Positions 56,901 through 64,000 of a stretch of DNA of 64,000 nucleotides are shown here, piece by piece (positions within the stretch are counted from its first letter, which is position 1; each line of letters starts with the position of its first letter). The notes below the pieces were generated by a model. The model was not told the DNA's origin. It ran no database searches and worked only from the letters and a program-made list of their open reading frames with translations. Origin of the DNA: Pycnopodia helianthoides (taxonomy: Eukaryota > Echinodermata > Asteroidea > Forcipulatida > Asteriidae). The position numbers and the translations under genes were made by a program. Where the stretch lies: the NCBI GenBank assembly GCA_032158295.1, contig CM063246.1:19464991-19528990 (forward strand), given 5' to 3'.

Positions 56901-59900
56901 TCAAATTTTCCCTATTGAGAAATGAGAATTTCCTTTCAAATCGTGGCCCTGCATCAAAGGACCTTGCCTTCGGCTCGGTCCTTCACCACACTGCCATGAT
57001 CCTGCCGGTTATAAACAGCTGTTTCAGACCTCGATTCATCCCCCCCCCCCTTATTCATAAATACTCTGGACAGACAGTTAATCCATTCTTATTGGTCGAG
57101 AGGAGATCACATGGCCATGTTTAATAGTGTAGTGGACATGGCAAAATGTGTTTAAACATACGCGTGGCACGCAAGACGCAAGTGGCTAATCTATGCGTTA
57201 CGCATAATGTTATACTCAATCTAAAACCTATGGACCTTATATTATATACATGTATATTATATATGTATATATATATAATATATATATATATATTAAGTGT
57301 ATGACGAGTACCATCAAAATGGATGCGAGTCACAAAGAGTATACTATTTTGATTTACTGCTTATGAGGAGCAGCCTAATACAGGCCGCTCCTCTAGTTGT
57401 TTTTCTACACTCGCTTGGATGGACGTTCATTCCGCAGGTGGTGGTCCATCATTACCTTAACCAAAGGTCATAGTTTTTGAAGTAATGTGTGTACTGTCCT
57501 CCACATAAAGTTGTCTTAAAGGAACATTACAGAATTGGTAAGAAAAAAACTTGTAAAATAACTTTTTGATCACAGATTTACATAAAACTTATACACACGA
57601 TCTAATGATGATGATAGCAGAAAACATCCCTCTACATAATTCTGTCTGAAATGCCATATTTGATGAGAAATGAATAAACTAATTTTCCAATTAGAGTTTA
57701 TCGCTCAGTGAGCGTTTTATTCATGTTTTGAGTCTATATGATTTCATGCAAATGTGTAATCGGTTTTTCACTATTTTCTATTTGTTAACAGAAACCAATT
57801 CTGTAATGTTCCTTTAAACATGTACTGCATATTTAGTTGTAACAATAATAATATAATAACAGTGGCTTCTTATAATAAGCGCTCATATCCGTCACTCAGT
57901 GACGCTAAAGGCGCTTCAACATTCAGTTTTTTTCCTGCAAGGTATTGTGGAGCTACGTTTTTGAAGTATTATACCTTTTCCTTTACATAGCACCATGTAA
58001 TGGTTTACAAGGTGCTGTATTATAGCGCAATGGTGCTGCCAATCAACCAGGAACACCGAGTCAAACCCCTTCTCTTTTCGATATTAAGTGCACTGGGTTC
58101 ATTTACGTGCATTACACAACACACGGGACCTACGGCTTTACGTCCCAGCCGAAGGACGCAGCAAAGGTGCCTTGCTTAAGGACACAAGCTGGACAATTAC
58201 ATACTGAAGTTTGCAGGCCTACCAGGAGAAAGGCAGGCCACACTACAACATAAAATTTCTTTGGAACGTTTTGAAGGGACACTTAGACAAAGACCTTGAA
58301 ATTCCAGGCCTGATGTTGTTGTGTCAGTAGTTTGAAAACTGTACACAATCTCAAAGTTAATCTAATGAGATATGGACATCCCTAAAAGGGAAGGGCTATA
58401 CATGTTTACTTATTTCAAAAGGATAGCACTGATGGGATGCAGTAAGAATCAGATGAAAGACCAATGCACAAATATTCAGGCCAAATATTGAGTTACTACA
58501 AGATACGAAAATAAGATGTTCCGTTCTAATGCTGAGTTATGCAAATCAACAATAATTACTGCTTACGTTTTGGGGAAGTTGGTCTGTACTTGGCACATCA
58601 GGAGTCCCCTGTGGGAAACATTAAACAGGTGAAAAAAATTAGTATTGTCAATGTTAAGCAATTGAAGTCGTTAGAGATAACGTGTGAAGACACACAACAC
58701 AATGAAGGGGTCCTCTTTCTACTGTCACATTTATAGTTTTTGTAATAGGCCTACTTTTGATTTTTTTTCCTTAAAATACCTGAAACCAACAACAAAGTAA
58801 TGACAGGAGTTACACGCTTATCCTATGAAGATACTTTGAGTTTAATAATTCTATTGTTTTTTTAATTACCACAAACGAGCCATCATAAATTGTACAGGAA
58901 AAGCTAGGAAACCCTGAGGGTTATTTAAAGAAAATTTAGATGCATGAATGCACATATAAATCAATTCAAATTATTGTTTGTATAAGCCTGCGTGTCCATT
59001 CACATCTTGAAACACCTTTTAGGTGGATTTGGTACAAAATCGCAACCATTAGAAAAAGTGCTAAAACTACGGATGCTGGGTGGTCCCCTTTTATTTTTTT
59101 TAACGTCATAACAAACAAAATGTTGAATCTAAAAGCTTTGAAGTGTGATGCAGTGACAATCATGCCTTGAAACTGAAATGCTGCCATATTAAACAAAAAC
59201 TGTCTTGCAACTCGGTATAGGCCCTGGCCGCAATTTTTTTGTTCGTACCACACTTGAGACAGGGGGTCAACAGTGAAGGGATCAGGGAAAGCGCCCATAC
59301 CTTATGCGTGTAAGCATTGGCTCTAGTGTAGTACGGAAAAAAAAAATTGCGCCCTGGCCACTCTCCAATGATTGCAAACATTGTAAATACATACTGTTGC
59401 ACATGCCAGCTCCTCCCGGACAATATCAGTATTTTCAACTAAATATTAATTTCATTTATACTTTTCACACTTGCCTTCAGAAGCAATGTTAAAATCACGT
59501 CTGCCACTCGTACAGCCTCTGCTGGATCCTCTTTTGCCGTGTAGTGTTGACGCTGGGTCTCTGGGCTGTGGGACATGTGCCCCGCCACGGCATCTTTGAC
59601 AGACTCTGGCGTGTCTGATCTTTGATTCTTAAAGTAAGTTCATCAAAATCATTAAATTACCCATTCACATTATCTGTCTTAAGGAAACAGGCAGAGGAGT
59701 AATGATCGTTGAAATTTAAAAAATAAATAAATAACACTATAATTGATACGGTATTTGGTACAAAGTTTGTCCTGAATACTGCAGTCTGAAAAACAGTCTA
59801 CTTGTGGAAAATTATGTGTCTCAAAAATGTTAGTTATTACTTGTTAATATTTACAGTGTTTTTTTGTGATGATTTGGGGGTTCATACGATGGACAAGTTG

Positions 59901-62900
59901 AAAGGAACTCCTCGTGCTGTGTAGATTGCAAAGCTACTGAGGAGTCAACGCGAGTGTATTGAGTAATTTTGAGTTTGCTGTTCTTTTATTTATACTCCCA
60001 TGACATGACAGGCCTGGGATGCCATCTTTGAGAGGGCAAGACCTTTTCCATTTTGTAAAGGGCACTTCTATTAGAACATCTTTAAAGTCTATGGAACATC
60101 TTTAAAGTCTATGGAACATCTTTAAAGAACATCATTAAAGTCTATGGGAAGCTTCTGAAGTAGCACCAAGGCCAAAATGACCAGGGGCAACAGGGGCTTC
60201 CATTGGCCTTTTTGTAATTCTAGAGGTTGAGAATGGTAGTGCTGCCGAGCTGGCACACAAAGCACAAAGGTGATAAATACTTACACGGGTTGCTACAGTT
60301 TTCCTAATGATCTTTGGGTTAAATTTACCCGGTAGATGTTTTGCATCCCAGAGTCTAAACAAAGAAATAATATCACAAGTTATGCATAGAAAATAATGTT
60401 CAAAAACAGTTTAAAACTCTGCAGGGTGCCTGTATGCTTCTAAACCCTCCAATTTGCACTACCTGTCCTACTGTGCCTGATGGTCAATGCATTAACCATC
60501 CAATATCCTCCAGTGACATGTTTATGGTACTATTCTTGGTATGATGCTTCTTTGTTTGTTATATTATTTTGTTTTCTTTTGGGTGTGGGGGAGGGGTGTA
60601 AACTGATATTTTAGCACCCTTTTCCAGTCGATTTTACCAAGCCTTAAGATGAGACTTTTTGGACTTAGGAAGAGAAATTCTTTACGGCATTCTGCAGAAG
60701 TTGGAATGTGTCTTAAGCCAAGATGAGTTTGGTGAAATCGAGTGCTGCTACCATCGTCACCAGTTGTGAACCTTTTTACTGTAATTTCAATCCCTCACAG
60801 TCGTTAAGTTTGGCACAAAGGATTTGGAAGGCTAGAAATAATAAATTACATTAGTTTATTGTTTTCTTTCTTTCTTTTTAAAATCAGTACTGTGTCAATA
60901 ATAGATTTAGCTGACATCATCATCAGCATCATCACTAGACGTAGGCATTTTTGGGTATTCTCCTCAAATTGCACACCGCTGGAAATTCTAGAGCCGCTCC
61001 CACGACATTCGATACACGTTAGAGCGGTATGACTCATTGCATCTCGAAAGAGAGCTTGCCTTTGCATTGCAGGGGGAGGGTGCATTTTTAACTTACTTTT
61101 GAAGATCGTCTGACATTTTTTTAATTTTTTTGCCGTCCTTGGCAAGGAAAAATGGTTCAGATGAGGAGGTAATTATTTGCTCATTGCAACCTGGTGTTAT
61201 TGTTCGTCCATGTTTGTAGTATTTCACCATGAGTTTGCGGATGGCCAAGGGGATGGTGACACGCTGGCACCCAAATGTCTCGAATGTCTTGTGGTCTCGG
61301 ACCTTGGAAACGTAAAAAAATTGGGGAATGATCTCCTAAAAAATGGCGTATCAATTGATTTGAAAGTGGTATAAATATATCAAAAGTATCAAGTAACAAA
61401 CCACAAGAGAAACTGACCGGGTATATATCTGGGTATATGTATTTTTTTATTTTTCAAGTAAGTTTCCCTCGTGGTTTATGACTTGATAAAAAAGAAAGAA
61501 AGTCGCATCCTCTTAAGGTGATCCTCTGGCTGCCAGTTCCCAAGTTGTATTGTAAACTTGGGTTTGATCCCTGGCTACACGACAGTTACAGGTACGTTGA
61601 ATGGCTTCTTACTGGCACCCTGAACAAAGATATTGACATAATAGGGAGACCGCCAACATAGGGCTAGATAGCTCAGGTGGACATTAATCCGGAGTTCGTT
61701 GGTTCAAATCCTGCTCTGGTAATTTTTTCTTTGTTCAACCCCTACTTGTATTAAAAGTAAATATAAAGATATATTTGATGAGGGACAAAAGGAATTGATA
61801 AGATAACAAGTCACGTACACACAAGTAAATACCCATGAGTTTCATCTTGCAGAGAATGATGGTAAAGTTTCAAGACAGAAAAAGATTTAAAAAAAATTAT
61901 CTGTATATCCCGTCAGAAGATTTACTTACTCAAGAATAGGCTAAGTGACAATTACGAAATGCCTACCTTAACCGTTGGGACCTACAGGTGTGTACATTTC
62001 TTCTCCTTTCTTTCTTTGTTTTTCTTTTTCTCAAGCTCATTGGGACCCCGCATTGATATTCACAATATAACAATCATATTCTTCCTTTGTATTAGTACCG
62101 TAGGCCCCTACACATAATATTTATTTTTTATCAATACCATACACATATATCCTTGTCATTTTATTGGTGGAACATGCGTTACAGGTCATCCTTTATTTTG
62201 TTTTGCACACTGCTGCGACGATCAACATTTAATATGTAAGAGTTTGTCCAAACGAGAGAAGGTCTTTTTTAAAAGTACAAAAATGTCCGCAATCAGAAGC
62301 CTTCAAAAGATTTGAATGATATAGAATGGGAAGTTAGCGCTCTAGTCAGACAGCTGTGGTCATGATATACTTCAGGTTTTAACTCTCCTCACCTTGACTA
62401 CAAAGTGTGGTTCCGTGTTATTGCCAGGTACAGTGTTATTGCCAGGTACAGTTTCTGCATCTTTAAACTCCTCCAGCGTCATGTTTGCGATGACACAGGC
62501 ACGTGGAGCTCCCTGTAAGAATAGCAGTGCCATCAGGCTGTTTCTGAGCAACACCACTTGCTGCCAATTGACATCGACACCTTGTTCGAGCGTACCTATG
62601 AGGCAAAGTCAAGAGTGTGTCAGTGGAGGATGCATGGAAAGTTCCTATACAGATCTGCCATCGCACATCCAAGGGTAAGGTACATATTGAGAATTCTTAT
62701 CTGTTTGCAATAATTTATTTCGACCCCTCCCAAAAATTTAGTTTGTATGCTCAATATGAATTAGTGAAATCCTTTCGAGAGTTGTTAACAAACGTCGCCA
62801 TATTTATTTATATCTCAATAACTTATTTCGAGCTCACAAAATTATTTTAAGCTCTTGAAATGATTTCGAGCGAAATGATTACGAGTGAATTGATTTCGAA

Positions 62901-63860
62901 AGCTTGAAATGATTTTGCAATAATTTTGAGCTTTTGAAATAATTTCGAGAGCATTTCAACCTCTCTCCCAATAATTTATTTCAAGCGCACAAACCAAATA
63001 GTTTTGAGCATCAAAATGATTTTGAGTGAAATGATTTCAGGAGAATGAAATGATGTCAAACAAAATGATTTTGTGAGAACAAAATTATTTCAAGCGCTCA
63101 AAATAATTTGTTTCAAATGAAATTGAACTATTTAGGTTTATCTTTTTTTTGTCCCCCACCATAATTATGTCCCTTTAGGTGCTATAACAGTAAAGCTTTT
63201 TGGGTGGTCCCTTCATATAAACCATTCGATGACCATTTTGACAACTTGATATCCTTTCGAGAGTTGTTAACAAACATCACCGGATTCCTCAGAAAATGAA
63301 AGAACAAAAACAACCTTGGGACTCGGTCTTTTTGACGTCTCTGGAATCCATCGACAGCACATTTTGCTCGGCATGATACAAACAATTTTGGTAAAGACCT
63401 TGACCAAATAGGGAGCGATCCAAACAAGACAAATAGTAAGTGCATTATAGTGAAGAAGGTGAACAATATTCCACTGTCCGCAAAGAGACGTCATGGTTCT
63501 GAACATGCGAGGGCGCCGCCAAAGGCGATAAAACCTCTAGTTCAAAAACTTTTTAAAAGGGGGCTAGTTTTTCTGATCAAATTTCAGCAAAATTGCTGTG
63601 GAAAAAAACTAGAAATTTATTAGTAAATAATAACTAAACACATAACAAACAAATGTTAAGGGTCAACTTTTTTATAGTGATTTCGTTCAAGTTGATCTTT
63701 AATCCTTGCTCCTTTAACCAATAGATGAATTAATACATTGCGCACTGTTCCCTATAATAAAAACGAAAGTTTAATTTTTCAGTCTTACCTGCAATTTCCT
63801 CTGCCTCTGATGTTGTTTTATCCATGAACACTTTCAAATCTGCAGGCTTGAGGAGATCAG
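50810..63860 (-). CDS. Gene R: recombinase-like protein with microexon-encoded linker, 5' end off window
   Basis: Minus-strand exons: YR3 63860-63789, YR4 62595-62393, YR5 61302-61097, YR6 60354-60285, YR7 59627-59475, linker 58608-58567, microexons (56720 to 53928), charged exon 53188-53066, Lys/Pro exon 52037-51996, charged exon 51762-51640, terminal 50917-50810. Phases match at every junction from YR3 to the stop, apart from individual microexons. Catalytic-type residues visible: Arg in 'APRACVIAN', Lys in 'VRDHKT', Arg in 'IIRKTVATR', His in 'VAGHMSHSPET', Tyr in 'RQHYTAKEDP'. All five positions being present argues against a simple relic. Zinc fingers and YR exons 1-2 should lie beyond 64000. 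Crypton-derived or other YR-element origin is inference. Confidence 0.78.
51640..51762 (-). CDS. Gene R charged C-terminal exon 2
   Basis: 123 nt, acceptor 'aaattgcag', donor 'gtatgt'; phase 0 to 0. It encodes 'RSGTSKMDLSKEQQRNLIEE' and ends '...GKKRSAIDM'. Predicted helical and charged. The frame is intact where gene M has the A7 frameshift. Confidence 0.7.
51996..52037 (-). CDS. Gene R Lys/Pro-rich 14-codon exon
   Basis: 42 nt, acceptor 'ttttttcag', donor 'gtgagt'; phase 0 to 0; encodes 'LQEPSLSEPKPKKS'. Exact length conservation with two gene M copies. Confidence 0.66.
53066..53188 (-). CDS. Gene R charged C-terminal exon 1
   Basis: 123 nt, acceptor 'aaattgcag', donor 'gtatga'; phase 0 to 0. 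It encodes 'RGGVSISAFSNEQDSNLIEE' and ends '...QRKRSGNDM'. Homologous to exon 2 of the same gene, so the C-terminal tail itself arose by exon duplication. Confidence 0.7.
53700..53800 (+). repeat. CTG/CAG-rich imperfect palindromic repeat
   Basis: Blocks of 'GCTGCTGCAGCAGC' and 'CAGCAGCCCCTAGCT' that can fold on themselves. It sits just downstream (on the gene strand) of the last microexon of gene R. A shorter related stretch is at 31305-31335, in the same place relative to the variant microexon of gene M. Confidence 0.8.
53928..56816 (-). repeat. Microexon tandem array of gene R (13 copies)
   Basis: Exon positions: 56816-56784 (no donor), 56720-56688, 56473-56441, 56244-56212, 56016-55985 (32 nt), 55772-55741 (32 nt), 55546-55514, 55293-55261, 55046-55014, 54797-54765, 54570-54538, 54212-54180 (acceptor AG mutated to GG), 53960-53928 (variant DIPRTSTSPKD). 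Typical peptides are GTPSTSTAPRH, DTPSTSTAPRH and GTPSTSTARGH. Spacing is 227-253 bp, with one 358-bp gap containing a unit that has lost its exon. Donor 'gtaagttatt' and acceptor 'tttgtcaaacag' are kept while intron text varies. The Ser/Thr/Pro-rich repeat would form a flexible linker between recombinase domain and tail. Confidence 0.78.
57516..57817. mobile_element. 302-bp MITE with TTAA at both ends
   Basis: The ends 'TTAAAGGAACATTACAGAAT' and the reverse complement are perfect over 24 bp including the TTAA (57516-57519 and 57814-57817). TTAA target duplication is characteristic of piggyBac elements; the interior has no open frame. Confidence 0.8.
57960..58200 (-). repeat. SINE-like module (inverted)
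   Basis: The minus strand reads 'gggacgtaaagccgtaggtc', 'cccgtgtgttgtgtaatgca' and 'gaacccagtgcactt'. The same module occurs on the plus strand near 23130-23220 and 46735-46825, and a diverged version ('gggacattaagccaaaggtc') in the zinc-finger introns near 12.63, 14.3, 16.28, 33.5 and 35.4 kb. I recall it as a conserved SINE-like module of marine invertebrates; the name is not certain. Confidence 0.55.
58567..58608 (-). CDS. Gene R linker exon after the recombinase domain
   Basis: 42 nt, acceptor 'gtttcccacag', donor 'gtaagc'; phase 0 to 0. It encodes 'GTPDVPSTDQLPQN'. The start G-T-P and the Pro/Ser/Thr content resemble the 11-residue repeat, so it may be the ancestral unit from which the microexons amplified. 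Confidence 0.62.
59475..59627 (-). CDS. Gene R YR exon 7 (catalytic His and Tyr)
   Basis: 153 nt, acceptor 'ttactttaag', donor GC ('aag|gcaagt'); phase 0 to 0. It encodes 'SVKDAVAGHMSHSPETQRQH' followed by YTAKEDPAEAVRVADVILTLLLK. The H-x-x-H-S...Y arrangement is the C-terminal box of tyrosine recombinases, where the Tyr is the DNA-attacking nucleophile. Reading through the GC donor would give 14 more residues to a TAG, an alternative C-terminus without the tail. Confidence 0.83.
60040..60160 (+). repeat. Short tandem repeat 'aacatctttaaagtctatgg'
   Basis: A roughly 21-bp unit repeated about three times at 60076-60148, in the intron after YR exon 6. Gene L has a single copy of this sequence near position 45. 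Confidence 0.7.
60285..60354 (-). CDS. Gene R YR exon 6 (second catalytic Arg)
   Basis: 70 nt, acceptor 'tttgtttag', donor 'gtaagt'; encodes 'LWDAKHLPGKFNPKIIRKTV' plus ATR. It joins exon 7 in phase 0. Length and frame are identical to gene L 189-258. Confidence 0.84.
61097..61302 (-). CDS. Gene R YR exon 5
   Basis: 206 nt, acceptor 'tttccaag', donor 'gtaagt'; phase 0 to 2. It starts 'VRDHKTFETFGCQRVTIPLA', where 'HKT' is the common form of the catalytic-lysine block, and ends '...EPFFLAKDGKKIKKMSDDLQ'. Same length as in gene L. Confidence 0.84.
61500..61750 (+). repeat. SINE with deleted tRNA-like head (copy 4)
   Basis: Tail and body match copies 1 and 3; the tRNA-like part (61662-61721) has lost about 12 nt covering the second half of the D arm and the anticodon stem start. 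Same intron as copy 1, so it was inherited through the gene duplication. Confidence 0.72.
62393..62595 (-). CDS. Gene R YR exon 4 with 18-nt in-frame repeat
   Basis: 203 nt, acceptor 'ctttgcctcatag', donor 'gtgagg'; phase 1 to 0. It encodes 'TLEQGVDVNWQQVVLLRNSL' and 'APRACVIANMTLEEF'. The 18-nt excess over gene L is a perfect tandem duplication giving VPGNNTVPGNNT. The residue after Arg-I is Ala-Cys where gene L has Thr-Gly, an unusual change next to a catalytic residue. Confidence 0.84.
62706..63120. repeat. AT-rich TTTCGAGC satellite (right copy)
   Basis: A shorter version of 3694-5005 in the matching intron of gene R, with the same 'GAAATGATTTCGAGCGAAAT' type units. Confidence 0.78.
63789..63860 (-). 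CDS. Gene R YR exon 3
   Basis: 72 nt, acceptor 'tttcatttag', donor 'gtaaga'; phase 1 to 1; encodes 'DLLKPADLKVFMDKTTSEAE' plus EIA. It is the first exon of gene R inside the window. Confidence 0.82.
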
Positions 63861-64000
63861 CTAAATGAAAAGAAGGTACAAGCAAATCAAAATAAAAGGC
63901 GGACTTTATGTCCAAACAGGACTTGAAAAGCACTGACAATACAGTGCTTATTACACATCGAAAAGGGGTATACCCGCCCCCCCCCCCGAAAAAACACCTA

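Larger units (their letters stand above)
56821..58566. other. Intron of gene R between linker exon and microexon array
   Basis: Contains a (TA)n tract (57238-57295), a 302-bp TTAA MITE (57516-57817) and an inverted SINE-like module (about 57960-58200). No further exon was recognised. Confidence 0.6.

Noticed and set aside
57121..57333. Minus-strand 70-codon frame
   Set aside because: Half of it is translated (TA)n dinucleotide repeat ('IYIYIIYIYIYN'); low complexity.

Overview
The window is eukaryotic genomic DNA: AT-rich and intron-rich, crowded with LINE fragments, tRNA-headed SINEs, TTAA-flanked MITEs, satellites and kilobase-scale segmental duplications. The repeats (the 393-bp MITE at 44.88 kb and the tRNA-headed SINE) look like those of an echinoderm, perhaps a sea star. 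That placement comes from recalled repeat types, not from a search.

The organising feature is hidden in short exons on the minus strand. Three head-to-tail paralogues of one intron-rich gene run right to left. Its architecture is: tiny start exon (6 codons); one or more C2H2-like zinc-finger exons, each normally paired with a basic exon; linker; a tyrosine-recombinase/phage-integrase-like (YR) domain over 6-7 exons; a run of near-identical 33-nt exons encoding an 11-residue Ser/Thr/Pro repeat; charged C-terminal exons; and a short terminal exon. Every junction listed uses an AG acceptor and a GT (once GC) donor, and in most of the chain codon phases join correctly.

Layout. Gene L (left, about 22.6 kb down to the left edge) has three zinc-finger/basic exon pairs (16.8-12.3 kb), a linker (11.4 kb) and YR exons 1-6 (9.4-0.19 kb); its 3' end is outside the window. 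Gene M (middle, about 46.2-26.1 kb) keeps the start, two zinc-finger exons, the microexon array (32.4-29.2 kb) and the C-terminal exons. It has lost almost the whole YR domain and is probably a pseudogene or a recombinase-less derivative. Gene R (right, 63.86-50.81 kb) enters at YR exon 3 and runs through YR exon 7 (His and Tyr motifs), a linker, 13 microexon copies (56.8-53.9 kb) and four C-terminal exons to a stop.

Introns and intergenic DNA hold the rest: an AT-rich satellite with repeated TTTCGAGC motifs (3.7-5.0 and 62.7-63.1 kb); a chimera of two decayed non-LTR retrotransposons (5.9-8.2 kb); a C-rich tract almost without G (10.3-10.76 kb); LINE fragments at 19.1-20.2, 25.0-25.8, 36.0-37.4 and 50.0-50.5 kb; tRNA-Asn-like SINE heads; and a 4.2-kb terminal-inverted-repeat element packed with ACGTTG repeats (40.6-44.8 kb). 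Blocks 17-29 kb and 37.5-53 kb are copies of each other, as are 0-5.8 kb and 60.0-63.9 kb, as expected from tandem gene duplication.

The YR domain may be a domesticated or still mobile Crypton-like recombinase. The sequence shows the fold signature and catalytic residues, not an activity. All exon models rest on splice signals, phase and paralogue conservation, without transcripts.
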